This document shows, piece by piece, positions 7,983 to 17,050 of a stretch of 32,352 nt of DNA. A model generated the notes under the pieces. That model was not told where the DNA came from and ran no database searches. It worked only from the letters and a program-made list of their open reading frames with translations. The translations under genes and the position numbers were made by a program. How positions within the stretch are numbered: position 1 is the stretch's first letter; each line of letters opens with the position of its first letter. Source of the stretch: Rhodospirillales bacterium (lineage in GTDB: Bacteria > Pseudomonadota > Alphaproteobacteria > Rhodospirillales > Casp-alpha2); assembly GCA_021775095.1 (NCBI GenBank), contig JAJFII010000080.1:1-32352 (forward strand), given 5' to 3'.

Positions 7983-8783
7983 ATGCTTGCGCTCATATCT
8001 CCCGCTAAAAAACTCAATTTTGAATCGGAAACAACGCTGTCAGTCCACAGTCAGCCCGACTTTTTAGAAAAGGCCAGCAAATTGGTGAGTGCCGCGCGTC
8101 GATTGAGTCGCAAAAAACTTGCAAATACCATGCATTTGAGTGACTCCCTGGCGGAATTAAATTACCAGCGGTTCCAGGCGTTTCATACGCCCTTTGATTT
8201 GGCCAACGCCAAACAAGCCGCACTGGTTTTTAATGGCGATACCTATGTGGGCTTGCAGGCACCGACATTTGACAAAAATGATTTTCAATTTGCGCAAACC
8301 CATTTGCGGATTTTATCCGGCTTGTACGGGTTGCTCCGCCCGCTCGATCTCATTCAACCCTATCGTCTGGAAATGGGGGCACGTTTTAGCCCGCCCCGAA
8401 AAAAGGATCTTTATGATTTTTGGCGGGGCGATTTGACGTCCGCAGTGCTCACGGCGTTGGAGAACCACACGGACAAAACAGTGATCAACCTGGCGTCCAA
8501 CGAATATTTTAAGGCGATCGATAAAAAGAAATTAAAAGGCAACCTGATTACCGCTGCATTCAAAGAAACCAAGGACGGTGAAACCCGGATGATCGGGTTG
8601 TTTGCCAAACAGGCCCGCGGCATGATGGCCAGATACATGATCCAAAACCGGGTCAGTTCACCGGAAGGTTTAAAAGACTTCAATCTGGGTGGCTACAAAT
8701 ATCAAAAACACCTGTCGGACGACTCCCAATGGGTCTTTACCCGCAAACAACCGCCCCCCGTTGGCGCAAAAAAAGCTGCCTAG
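7983..8783 (+). CDS. yaaA: peroxide stress protein YaaA
   Basis: A 266-residue member of the YaaA (DUF328) family. In E. coli this protein is induced by OxyR and limits iron-driven DNA damage under hydrogen peroxide. Visible family motifs, in order, are SPAKKLNFE at the start, VFNGDTYVGLQA, LSGLYGLLRPLDLIQPYRLEMG, NLASNEYFKAI and a C-terminal GGYKYQ. Length matches the family (about 255-260) apart from a short Pro/Lys tail. The ATG at 7983 is the standard start, but its ribosome binding site is weak (GGAAA). A 12-bp tandem repeat sits just before it. The next gene begins 10 bases after the stop, so the acyl-CoA dehydrogenase may be cotranscribed, although no functional link is known. Confidence 0.93.
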   Translation: MLALISPAKKLNFESETTLSVHSQPDFLEKASKLVSAARRLSRKKLANTMHLSDSLAELNYQRFQAFHTPFDLANAKQAALVFNGDTYVGLQAPTFDKNDFQFAQTHLRILSGLYGLLRPLDLIQPYRLEMGARFSPPRKKDLYDFWRGDLTSAVLTALENHTDKTVINLASNEYFKAIDKKKLKGNLITAAFKETKDGETRMIGLFAKQARGMMARYMIQNRVSSPEGLKDFNLGGYKYQKHLSDDSQWVFTRKQPPPVGAKKAA

Positions 8784-8793
8784 GAAGAGCTTC

Positions 8794-10590
8794 ATGACCG
8801 CCTATCGAGCCCCCGTTGCTGATCTTTTGTTTACTATTCAAGAATTGGCTGGAATGGCAGAAATCTCGCAGTTTTCGACCTTCAGAGACGTTACGCCTGA
8901 TTTGATTGAAGCAATTTTGGAAGAAGCGGGCAAAATCGGTTCTGATGTCCTGGCCCCGTTAAATAGATCAGGTGATCAACAGGGGTGCCAACTGGAAAAT
9001 GGCGTGGTGCGGACCCCGGACGGGTTTAAGGAGGCTTACCGGCAATTTATTGACAACGGTTGGAATGGAATGCCCTTTGAGCCAAAGTACGGCGGCCAGG
9101 GCCTGCCCTGGTTGTTAACGGCTGCCGTCGGCGAAATTGTTCAGGCCGCAAACATGTCGTTCGGATTATGCCCGCTTTTAACCCAGGGTGCCGTAGAATT
9201 GTTAGCTGCCCACGGTTCAGACAATTTAAAATCCACCTATTTGCCAAATATGGTCGCCGGTGTTTGGAACGGCACAATGAATTTAACCGAACCCAGTGCG
9301 GGTTCCGATCTGGCCAGTATCCGGACAAAAGCGGTACGTGACGGCACCACCTACAGGATCACCGGAACCAAAATTTTTATCACCTATGGCGAAACCGACT
9401 TTACGGAAAACATTATCCATATGGTGCTCGCCCGTCTTGATGATGCGCCCGAAGGAATCAAAGGGATATCCCTGTTCGTTGTGCCAAAGTATCTGGTTAA
9501 GGACGATGGTTCGCTCGGCCATCGCAACGACCTGAAAGCGGTTTCACTCGAGCACAAACTCGGAATCCACGCGAGCCCGACAGCGGTCATGTCCTTTGGT
9601 GACAACGAAGGTGCCCGGGGGTTCCTGGTTGGCGAGGAGAACCGCGGAATTGAATATATGTTTACAATGATGAACAACGCCCGCCTAACCGTTGGCGTGC
9701 AAGGTGTCGCCATCGCCGAACGGGCCTATCAACAAGCCCTGGCTTACGCCCGCGACCGTGTCCAAAGCCGGCAACTGGGATCACCGGCGCAACACTCGGT
9801 GGCGATCATTGAGCATCCGGACGTGAAACGTATGTTATTGACCATGAAAACCAAAACCGAAGCCGCCAGAGCCCTGGCCCTGTTTGTTGCCGGCAAATTA
9901 GATATTTCCAAATCCCATCCCGAGCCAGCGGCCCGCGCTGCGGCCTTTACTTTTGTCGATTTATTAACTCCTGTGGTCAAAGCCTGGAGCTCCGATATTG
10001 GTATCGAAGTCGCCAACATGGGTATCCAGGTGCACGGAGGCATGGGTTTCATTGAAGAATCGGGCGCTCCGCAACACCTCCGCGACGCGCGCATCGCTGC
10101 TATTTATGAAGGTACCAACGGGATTCAGGCAAATGATCTGGTTGGTCGGAAAATCGGCAAAGACAAGGGCGTTGCCGTCGGGGTTATGTCGGAACGTATC
10201 CACACTTTCCTTGCGGACCACACCCATGATTCGTGTGACGGTCTCGAGGTTGTCTGTGTCCGGCTGGAGCGCGCAGTTAATGCTTTGGACCGGGCAAGTC
10301 AATGGATCGTTGATACCTATTCGACCTCGCCAACACAGGTCGCGGCCGGAGCAGTGCCTTATCTAGAGCTTCTCGGGCGCACTGTCGGTGGCTGGCTGTT
10401 GGCGCGCGCGGCCTTCCTGGCAAGAACTCAATTGCGTGCGGGGGCAAGTGGCAACCCAGGTTTCCTGCAGGGCAAGCTGGTATCGGCTCGGTTTTTTGCC
10501 GATCACGTGTTGATTGGCGCCGAGGGCCTGGCCGATACGGTGATTTTTGGCTTCAAATCCGTAGAAGAAATTAAATCCGGAGATTTTTGA
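8794..10590 (+). CDS. acyl-CoA dehydrogenase, long (about 600 aa) DmdC-like form
   Basis: A 598-residue FAD acyl-CoA dehydrogenase. After an N-terminal acyl-CoA dehydrogenase extension (YRAPVADLLFTIQELAG) come the helical N-terminal domain, the central beta domain (MNLTEPSAGSDLASIRT) and the C-terminal helical domain. The catalytic base is Glu439 in AIYEGTNGIQ. A further C-terminal domain of about 120 residues is typical of the subfamily that includes 3-methylmercaptopropionyl-CoA dehydrogenase (DmdC). Members of this subfamily also act on other acyl-CoAs, so the substrate is uncertain; no other DMSP or beta-oxidation gene is adjacent. The ATG at 8794 is chosen because AGGAAG at 8782-8787 lies just upstream and homologues start here. 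The longer frame from 8689 would overlap yaaA by 95 bases. Confidence 0.88.
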   Translation: MTAYRAPVADLLFTIQELAGMAEISQFSTFRDVTPDLIEAILEEAGKIGSDVLAPLNRSGDQQGCQLENGVVRTPDGFKEAYRQFIDNGWNGMPFEPKYGGQGLPWLLTAAVGEIVQAANMSFGLCPLLTQGAVELLAAHGSDNLKSTYLPNMVAGVWNGTMNLTEPSAGSDLASIRTKAVRDGTTYRITGTKIFITYGETDFTENIIHMVLARLDDAPEGIKGISLFVVPKYLVKDDGSLGHRNDLKAVSLEHKLGIHASPTAVMSFGDNEGARGFLVGEENRGIEYMFTMMNNARLTVGVQGVAIAERAYQQALAYARDRVQSRQLGSPAQHSVAIIEHPDVKRMLLTMKTKTEAARALALFVAGKLDISKSHPEPAARAAAFTFVDLLTPVVKAWSSDIGIEVANMGIQVHGGMGFIEESGAPQHLRDARIAAIYEGTNGIQANDLVGRKIGKDKGVAVGVMSERIHTFLADHTHDSCDGLEVVCVRLERAVNALDRASQWIVDTYSTSPTQVAAGAVPYLELLGRTVGGWLLARAAFLARTQLRAGASGNPGFLQGKLVSARFFADHVLIGAEGLADTVIFGFKSVEEIKSGDF

Positions 10591-10711
10591 CCGGTGGCTT
10601 CCTGCCGGTATAAAAGTTTCGCGTTTTTGCCCCCAAACTCAACGGTTATGACTTGATGTTTTAGCGACTTTCCAACACTCTAGCCAGATTCATAACAGGT
10701 TGTGTTGAGAC

Positions 10712-11836
10712 ATGAACGGTTTTACTCGATATGTCTTGCGACAGCTCTTTGTAGGGATGGTCTTGGTAACTGCGGGGCTTACCTGCATCATCTGGCTGTC
10801 GCAATCCTTGCGATTCGTTGAAATGATCGTCAATCAAGGCGTGTCGGCTGGCACGTTCCTGTATTTAACGATGCTCAAACTTCCTGAATTCCTAACCATT
10901 ATTTTGCCGATCGCGCTGTTTTGCGTGACCTTGTTCATTTATGCAAAATTGGTTTCTGATCGCGAAATCATTGTAATGCGAGCCGCTGGAATGAGTCAGT
11001 TGTCCCTGGCCAAACCGGCCATTTTACTGGCGCTTTTCGTGGTTGGACTGGGTTATGCCCTGAACCTATTTTTAATGCCCAATTCCTACCGCATGTTTCG
11101 CGATTTGCAGTGGGAAATTCGCAATTATTCTCACATTCTGCTTAAGGAAGGGGCCTTTACCACCATTGCAGGTGTTACCGTCTATATTCGAGAACGCTCA
11201 ATAGACGGGCAATTGCTTGGTATCCTGGCCCATGACAAGCGAAACCCAAAGAAGATAGAAACCTGGATGGCGTCGAAAGGAGCCATGGTAGAGTCCGAAG
11301 ATGGTCCTCGGGTTGTGATGTTTGATGGCAATCGTCAGGCTGTCGACGCGGAAACCAACCAGTTATCCATTTTATACTTTGATCAAGGGGTATTGGACCT
11401 TAAGGACCTGGGCGCTAAGGCACGCACACCTAAACTGCGATACCGGGAAGCCCGCGAACGCAATTTAGATGAACTCTTCAATGTTGCCAATGAAACCAAT
11501 ATATCCCAACGTGATATCGGAAAGTTTACAATTGAAGCCCATAAACGCATAACCTCGCCACTGACGGCGCTTGGATTTACGTTGGTGGCATTGTGTTTTT
11601 TGGTTTTAGGGGGTTTCAACAGGCATTCCCAATCGACTCAGATAACCGCGGCGGCACTCATTATGGTTGCTTTGGTTGCCTCATCCTATGGTTTGGAGAA
11701 CACCGCTGCAAAAAGGCTGTCGTTAATTCCCTTGCTTTACGTACACGCCATTTTGCCTATCATCGTATGCCTGTTTTTACTCCTGAACCCGTTCGACCCG
11801 CGTCGATTCCTATCCAAACAAAAGATGCAGGCGTAA
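10712..11836 (+). CDS. lptF: LPS export ABC transporter permease LptF
   Basis: A 374-residue inner-membrane subunit of the LptB2FG exporter that extracts LPS and passes it to LptC/A/D. Three N-terminal hydrophobic segments (around residues 10-30, 55-75 and 95-120) precede a periplasmic beta-jellyroll region (about 130-265). Three C-terminal transmembrane helices follow. The coupling region reads LVSDREIIVMRAAGMS, typical of LptF. The gene opens the lptF-lptG-lptD-surA block. The 121-base gap upstream holds a small ACCGG/CCGGT inverted repeat right at the acyl-CoA dehydrogenase stop but no strong promoter match that I can see. LptG follows after 6 bases. Confidence 0.93.
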   Translation: MNGFTRYVLRQLFVGMVLVTAGLTCIIWLSQSLRFVEMIVNQGVSAGTFLYLTMLKLPEFLTIILPIALFCVTLFIYAKLVSDREIIVMRAAGMSQLSLAKPAILLALFVVGLGYALNLFLMPNSYRMFRDLQWEIRNYSHILLKEGAFTTIAGVTVYIRERSIDGQLLGILAHDKRNPKKIETWMASKGAMVESEDGPRVVMFDGNRQAVDAETNQLSILYFDQGVLDLKDLGAKARTPKLRYREARERNLDELFNVANETNISQRDIGKFTIEAHKRITSPLTALGFTLVALCFLVLGGFNRHSQSTQITAAALIMVALVASSYGLENTAAKRLSLIPLLYVHAILPIIVCLFLLLNPFDPRRFLSKQKMQA

Positions 11837-11842
11837 ATTTCC

Positions 11843-12943
11843 ATGCGCGTTTCCCTTACTCTTTCCTATTATATCGGGCGACAGTTTTTGCTTGCGTTTT
11901 TGCTGTTATTTACCTTGTTTATTTTTTTGATTTTTATGTTCGATATCGTTGAATTGCTTCGCCGAACCGCGTCCAAACCGGACGTCGGATTTTCTTCGGT
12001 CGTCGAGATGGCCCTCTTGAAGTTGCCCTACCTGGGCCAGGAGCTTTTTCCGTTTGCCGTGCTGTTTGGTGCGATGTCTGCATTTTGGCGGTTAACCAGA
12101 AGCAACGAGTTGGTTATTACCCGAGCGGCCGGTGTATCCGCCTGGCAATTTATGCTGCCAGTCTTAATCGTTGCTTTTGCTCTGGGTGCCATACATGTGG
12201 GCATCTTCAATCATTTTGCCTCGGCAACCCTGACTCGCTACCAATTGCTGGAAGCCCGCCATTTAAAGGGTAATGATAATTTTCTGGCCTTGTCTGGTTC
12301 CGGTTTATGGCTGCGGCAATCGAATGAATTGGGGCAATCCGTCGTCCACGCGGACCAGGTTTTGCAGCAGGACCAGGATGTGGAACTGAACAACGTTGTT
12401 GTATTTATGTACTCCGGTGCAGATTCCTTTAGCGGTCGTTTGAACGCAAAAACAGCCCGTCTGGAAGACGGCTTCTGGCGTATGACCGATACCTGGGTTT
12501 ATAAACCCGACGAACGTCCGGTATTTGAAAAGGAACACTGGCTTGAGACGGACCTGACCCTGAACAAAATACAAGATAGTTTTGCGCCACCGGAAACCAT
12601 GTCATTTTGGGCCTTGCCAGATTTCATAAAACAGCTGGAAAAGGCGGGATTTTCAGCAATACGCCATAAATTGCATTGGCATACTTTGCTCGCCGCTCCC
12701 TTTTTAATGTGCGCGATGGTGCTGATTGCGGCAACCTTTACCTTGCGCCAGTCGCGCCGCGGCGCGACCACATTTGTTATTGCTGGCGGCGTTTTTACAG
12801 GCTTTATCCTATATTTTTTTTCTGACGTTGTTTTTGCTCTTGGGCTGTCTGATAGTATCCCTGTTGCACTTGCCGCCTGGACTCCTTCGGGTGTCGCCAC
12901 TTTGCTTGGGTTAACAACCTTGTTTCACCTAGAGGACGGATGA
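11843..12943 (+). CDS. lptG: LPS export ABC transporter permease LptG
   Basis: A 366-residue partner of LptF in the inner-membrane LPS exporter. It has the same topology: transmembrane helices near residues 12-32, 60-80 and 100-120, a periplasmic jellyroll (about 130-265), and three more helices to the C terminus. The segment LTRSNELVITRAAGVS is the coupling region that contacts the ATPase LptB (not in this window). It lies 6 bases after lptF and its stop overlaps the lptD start (ATGA at 12940-12943). This gives tight coupling of exporter permeases and outer-membrane translocon. Confidence 0.93.
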   Translation: MRVSLTLSYYIGRQFLLAFLLLFTLFIFLIFMFDIVELLRRTASKPDVGFSSVVEMALLKLPYLGQELFPFAVLFGAMSAFWRLTRSNELVITRAAGVSAWQFMLPVLIVAFALGAIHVGIFNHFASATLTRYQLLEARHLKGNDNFLALSGSGLWLRQSNELGQSVVHADQVLQQDQDVELNNVVVFMYSGADSFSGRLNAKTARLEDGFWRMTDTWVYKPDERPVFEKEHWLETDLTLNKIQDSFAPPETMSFWALPDFIKQLEKAGFSAIRHKLHWHTLLAAPFLMCAMVLIAATFTLRQSRRGATTFVIAGGVFTGFILYFFSDVVFALGLSDSIPVALAAWTPSGVATLLGLTTLFHLEDG

Positions 12944-15711
12944 GTATGGGTCGAGGCTTTTCCGTGTTGCTGGCATTTACTGCGCTCCTTTCCCTGGTCG
13001 GTGGATCTGGGCAAGCTGCCACACCGTCGCAGGCCGACAACGAACGGCCCTTGGGGCAACTTTTCACCCCCTTGCCCGTATTCAATGGTAAAACCGTTCC
13101 CGACGTATATGCGTCTCCTACTCCGCTAAACAGGCAAACGCCGCCGGTCTATTCAAGAAATCAAAACCTGTTGGTACCTGAGGTGCCACCGCTGGGTTTA
13201 CTTTTGGCACCGCTTGCAGACGATGATCCTGCACAAGCCGCAGGCCCGCTTCAGGGACCGGCAAATTTCCAGATCAAAGCTGTTCAAGGGCCCGCCGCCA
13301 CTCAAATAAAAGTTGGGAAGGGTGCCAACCGGGAACGGCCTCTGGGTCTACTGTTGGATCAAACAGAATTCGTACCAAACCCACAATTTCTAACAGGTGC
13401 CGACGCCTCGTCGGCATCGCCCGGTCAGGCGCGTCCCATGGTACCGCCACCGGTTCGCTGGAGCCAAGAGGGTGTTTCCAGCGCACGCCCCCTGGGGACC
13501 CTGCTGATACCCGGGACCTATTCTCCGGGTACCGCCAACAGTCGGCCCGAACCGACACCCACATTGTTACAGAAGGGGATTCCCACTCCGGCGATTATCG
13601 AGCCGATCAATAAGCTGGAAAATGATCCGTCCCCGCCCGTCGATTTCAGCGCCGATGAAATGGAATTTGACCGCGAAAGCGGTACCGTAATGGCATCTGG
13701 CAGTGTCGAAGTTCGCTATCAGAGCCGCAGCCTTAAGGCCGACAAAGTCAGCTATAACCGAAGCACAAATAAAGTTATCGCGGAAGGCAATGTGGTCATC
13801 GTCGAACCAACCGGCGAAATCATCTATGGCGACAAAATCGATATTTCCGGTGATCTCCGTGATGGATTCATCGTCAATATTGGTGTCATTTTACAGGACC
13901 GTTCGCGTATCGCGGGCTCTTCCGCCACCCGGTCCGCAGGCGTTACCACGGAATTGAACCATGCCGTTTATTCCCCTTGCAACCTTTGCAAAGATGACCC
14001 AGATAAAGCCCCTGTATGGCAGATCAAAGCCGTTAATGTCACGCACGACAAAAACGCAAAAGTAATTGAATACCAGGATGCCTGGCTCGAATTTTTTGGT
14101 TTCCCGGTTTTTTACACACCCTACTTCCGCCATGCCGACCCAACCGTTAAACGTAAATCCGGTTTTTTAATCCCGACTTTTGGCAATTCATCTGATTTGG
14201 GTTCGATATTTCAAATCCCGTATTTTTGGAACATCTCCCCAAATGAAGATGCGACGGTTACGCCGATTCTTATGACTGCCGAAAACCCCATATTGGCTGG
14301 CGAATATAGAAATCGAGTGGTAAACGGCGCGCTAAATGCAAACGGCAGTCTCACGGCCAGCCCCGATGGCGCTGACGTAACTGGTGAAGAAACCGGGCGT
14401 CATGGCGTACGCGGACATATTCAAAGTGATGGTCGGTTTGATATCAACCAGGCCTGGCGTTGGGGGTTCGATGGAAACTGGACCACAGATGATACCTATA
14501 TGCGGCGGTATGGATTCGGATCGCCAGCATCCCTGGAAAGTCAGTTATATACAGAATCCTTCAAACGCCGAAGTTACTTTTCCGCTAAAACCATAACCTT
14601 CCAAGGGTTACAGGCGGACCAAGAATCTGGGCAAATCCCGCTGGTCATGCCGCTTGTCGATTTTAATTACGTCGGCGATAAAGACCGGTTTGGCGGCAAT
14701 ACGAACTTTGATTTCAACTTGTTAGGCCTGTCGAGAGAGGATGGCCTGGATACACGCCGTATATCCGCACGTTCCGTTTGGCAGCGCCCTTTTGTCGGTA
14801 AATTTGGCGACGTTTATAACGTTTCCTTCGGCCTCAATAGCGATCTGTACCATGTAAATGATCTTAATCGGGGGGCTAATCAATCGACGTTTGATGGATT
14901 TAGCTATCGTGTTACCCCGGAAGCTGCGCTTGAATGGCGTATGCCGTTTGCAAAAACAGATGGTAATATCAGCCAGATATTCGAACCGATCACGTCGTTC
15001 ATCTGGAGTCCCTACGGCGGCAATCCGCAGGATATTCCCAATGAAGACAGTATCGAACTGGAATTTGATGACACCAATCTATTTCGGACCAACCGGTTCT
15101 CTGGACTGGACCGTGTCGAAGGGGGGCCGCGTTTGGTATATGGTCTGAAATGGGGTGCGTTTGGATCAAACGGCGGTAAAACCAATATGTTTATTGGACA
15201 ATCCTGGCGCCCGAAAGTCGACGACACCTATGTTGCGGGCTCCGGGCTCGAAGAGAACTTTTCTGACTTGGTCGCGCGCATGAATATTTCACCGGGTCCC
15301 TATTTCACGGCCTCCTATCGCACCCGTTTTGCAACTGAAAATTTTGCGCCAAACAGGCAGGAATTATCGGCAAATGTAGGAGGTGCGGCGCTTCGCCTGT
15401 CAGGTAGCTATACGTTCCTCGACCGTCAAACGGGCAGTGAATTTTCCGGCCGAGAGGAACTGAGCATGACCGCAACTTCTCAAATTGACAGATTTTGGCG
15501 GGCCGGGTTTAGTGGTACACGGGATATTGATGCGAGTGAAATGCGAACCGCGAGTACCCATCTAACCTACGAAGATGAGTGCGTTGTTTTCACGTCACGT
15601 TTGTCGCGCACTTTTTTCCAGGATAGAGACCTGGAACCGACAGATTCCATTATCTTTAACCTGGTACTCAAAACACTGGGCGAAGTTAAAACGGGCGGGA
15701 GCTTATTTTAA
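12940..15711 (+). CDS. lptD: LPS-assembly outer-membrane protein LptD, with repeat-bearing N-terminal extension
   Basis: A 923-residue outer-membrane LPS translocon component. A signal peptide covers residues 1 to about 26 (hydrophobic core FSVLLAFTALLSLV, cleavage after GQA). Residues about 30-230 are a Pro-rich extension with four PLGxLL-type motifs near residues 36, 83, 133 and 183. An LptA-like OstA domain begins at about residue 232 (VDFSADEMEFDRESG) and a large beta-barrel follows. Cys347 and Cys350 (SPCNLC) and Cys881 (DECVVF) are at places where LptD forms its long-range disulfides, though the C-terminal pair of E. coli is a single Cys here. LptD is usually 750-800 residues, so the extension is extra. 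LptE is not in the window. The stop overlaps the surA start by one base (TAATG). Confidence 0.93.
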   Translation: MSMGRGFSVLLAFTALLSLVGGSGQAATPSQADNERPLGQLFTPLPVFNGKTVPDVYASPTPLNRQTPPVYSRNQNLLVPEVPPLGLLLAPLADDDPAQAAGPLQGPANFQIKAVQGPAATQIKVGKGANRERPLGLLLDQTEFVPNPQFLTGADASSASPGQARPMVPPPVRWSQEGVSSARPLGTLLIPGTYSPGTANSRPEPTPTLLQKGIPTPAIIEPINKLENDPSPPVDFSADEMEFDRESGTVMASGSVEVRYQSRSLKADKVSYNRSTNKVIAEGNVVIVEPTGEIIYGDKIDISGDLRDGFIVNIGVILQDRSRIAGSSATRSAGVTTELNHAVYSPCNLCKDDPDKAPVWQIKAVNVTHDKNAKVIEYQDAWLEFFGFPVFYTPYFRHADPTVKRKSGFLIPTFGNSSDLGSIFQIPYFWNISPNEDATVTPILMTAENPILAGEYRNRVVNGALNANGSLTASPDGADVTGEETGRHGVRGHIQSDGRFDINQAWRWGFDGNWTTDDTYMRRYGFGSPASLESQLYTESFKRRSYFSAKTITFQGLQADQESGQIPLVMPLVDFNYVGDKDRFGGNTNFDFNLLGLSREDGLDTRRISARSVWQRPFVGKFGDVYNVSFGLNSDLYHVNDLNRGANQSTFDGFSYRVTPEAALEWRMPFAKTDGNISQIFEPITSFIWSPYGGNPQDIPNEDSIELEFDDTNLFRTNRFSGLDRVEGGPRLVYGLKWGAFGSNGGKTNMFIGQSWRPKVDDTYVAGSGLEENFSDLVARMNISPGPYFTASYRTRFATENFAPNRQELSANVGGAALRLSGSYTFLDRQTGSEFSGREELSMTATSQIDRFWRAGFSGTRDIDASEMRTASTHLTYEDECVVFTSRLSRTFFQDRDLEPTDSIIFNLVLKTLGEVKTGGSLF
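13042..13518 (+). repeat. four PLG-x-L-(L/F)-x-P motifs at about 50-residue spacing in LptD
   Basis: The motifs read ERPLGQLFTPL, VPPLGLLLAPL, ERPLGLLLDQT and ARPLGTLLIPG, anchored at residues 36, 83, 133 and 183 (spacings 47, 50, 50). The DNA between them is not obviously repeated, so this looks like an old, selected protein repeat and not recent slippage. All lie between the signal peptide and the OstA domain, so the region is periplasmic. Confidence 0.85.
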
Positions 15712-17039
15712 TGATCTTAGGCACTATTTTTTCAAAAAGCGCCACCGGATTAGGCCTTTTAAACCGGCTGAAATTAATCGCTTTAATGGTTTTCATTGCC
15801 AATGTGCCGGTGACGGCACAGGGTCAGCAGACTCTGGGAATTGCGGCAACGGTCAACGACGAAATGATTTCGGTTCTCGATTTACAATCCCGGATTACCC
15901 TGGTCGCAGCCTTTTCTGGGTTTAAAAACACACCTGAAACCCGCCAAAGATTGGCACCACAGGTTATTGAAACCTTAATCAGTGAACGGATAAAGGTCCA
16001 GGAAGCCAAACGCTTAAACATCAGTGCGCAAAAAGCAGAAATTAACGCCGAAAATGCGAACATAGCAAAACAAATAAAAGTCCATCCCGATCAACTGACC
16101 AAAACCCTCGAGGCCAATGGCATTGATCCAACATCTCTTACCGACCAATTGGAAGCTAATATTGTTTGGGGGAAAACGGTCAGAAGTAAATTCCTTCGCG
16201 CCTCTCAGGTTAGTGACGAAGAGATTGATGAAGTAGTCGAAGAAATAAGGAGCAACAAAGGGAAACCGGAATATCTTGTATCTGAAATTTTCCTGGCGGT
16301 TGAAACACCGCAAAAAACTGCCGAAACTTTGACACTGGCGTCTCGGCTTGTTCAACAGCTAAAAGGCGGTGCCAATTTTTCCGCTATCGCCAATAACTTT
16401 TCACAAAGTTCTTCGGCCCAACGGGGCGGTAGTCTCGGGTGGAATCGTGCCAGCCAATTGGCCGTCGAAATCAGACAAACTGTGGCGGGTATGGGAGTCG
16501 GAACAATTACCGACCCGATCCCGTCCACGGACGGAATTTATATCCTGCTCTTGCAGGCAAAACGCATTTCGCAAGGACTCGACGGACCGCCAAAGGAGCC
16601 GACCAAAGTCACCTTGCATCAATTCCACCTGGCGGCCCCCCCCCAAAGCCCGGCCGATTATATTGACGGTCTGAGAAAGAAAGCCCAGGCGATGACTGTA
16701 AACGTCCAGGGCTGTGAAGCTTTTGATGCGACGACAAAGCAACATGGGTCCCCCCTTTCCGGCGAACTCGGTACCTTTGCCATTGATCAAATCTCTAAAC
16801 AAATGCAGGAACTTGTTGTAAAGCTACCGGTCGGTCAATCGAGCCCTCCGCAGGCGACCGGTGACGGCGTAATGGTCTTAATGGTTTGCGCGAGAGAGGA
16901 ATCCGAAGAGGTTCCGGTTGATATGGAAAAAATTCGATCAAACATTCGCAATCAACTCTCCGGCGACCAAATGAATTTGTCTGCCCGCCGCTTCCTTCGT
17001 GATTTGCGACGTGCTTCCTTTATCGACATTCGTCTTTAA
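15711..17039 (+). CDS. surA: periplasmic chaperone / peptidyl-prolyl isomerase SurA
   Basis: A 442-residue SurA-type chaperone that escorts outer-membrane proteins such as LptD across the periplasm. A signal peptide with a long n-region ends near VTAQGQQ (residue 43). It is followed by the N-terminal chaperone domain (AATVNDEMISVLDLQSRI). One parvulin domain spans roughly residues 180-290 (YLVSEIFLAVETP, then FSQSSSAQRGGSLGWNRASQL, then DGIYILLLQAKR). A second, weakly conserved parvulin-like region lies at about 300-400, and a C-terminal helix follows. It starts in a one-base overlap with the lptD stop, so chaperone and client are cotranslated from one message. The family is diverse in alphaproteobacteria, but the position makes SurA the best call. 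Confidence 0.88.
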   Translation: MILGTIFSKSATGLGLLNRLKLIALMVFIANVPVTAQGQQTLGIAATVNDEMISVLDLQSRITLVAAFSGFKNTPETRQRLAPQVIETLISERIKVQEAKRLNISAQKAEINAENANIAKQIKVHPDQLTKTLEANGIDPTSLTDQLEANIVWGKTVRSKFLRASQVSDEEIDEVVEEIRSNKGKPEYLVSEIFLAVETPQKTAETLTLASRLVQQLKGGANFSAIANNFSQSSSAQRGGSLGWNRASQLAVEIRQTVAGMGVGTITDPIPSTDGIYILLLQAKRISQGLDGPPKEPTKVTLHQFHLAAPPQSPADYIDGLRKKAQAMTVNVQGCEAFDATTKQHGSPLSGELGTFAIDQISKQMQELVVKLPVGQSSPPQATGDGVMVLMVCAREESEEVPVDMEKIRSNIRNQLSGDQMNLSARRFLRDLRRASFIDIRL

Positions 17040-17050
17040 GTCCGGCGGAG

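Noticed and set aside
10590-10609. ACCGG/CCGGT inverted repeat at the acyl-CoA dehydrogenase stop
   Set aside because: Only a 5-bp stem, with no T-run after it, so not claimed as a terminator.
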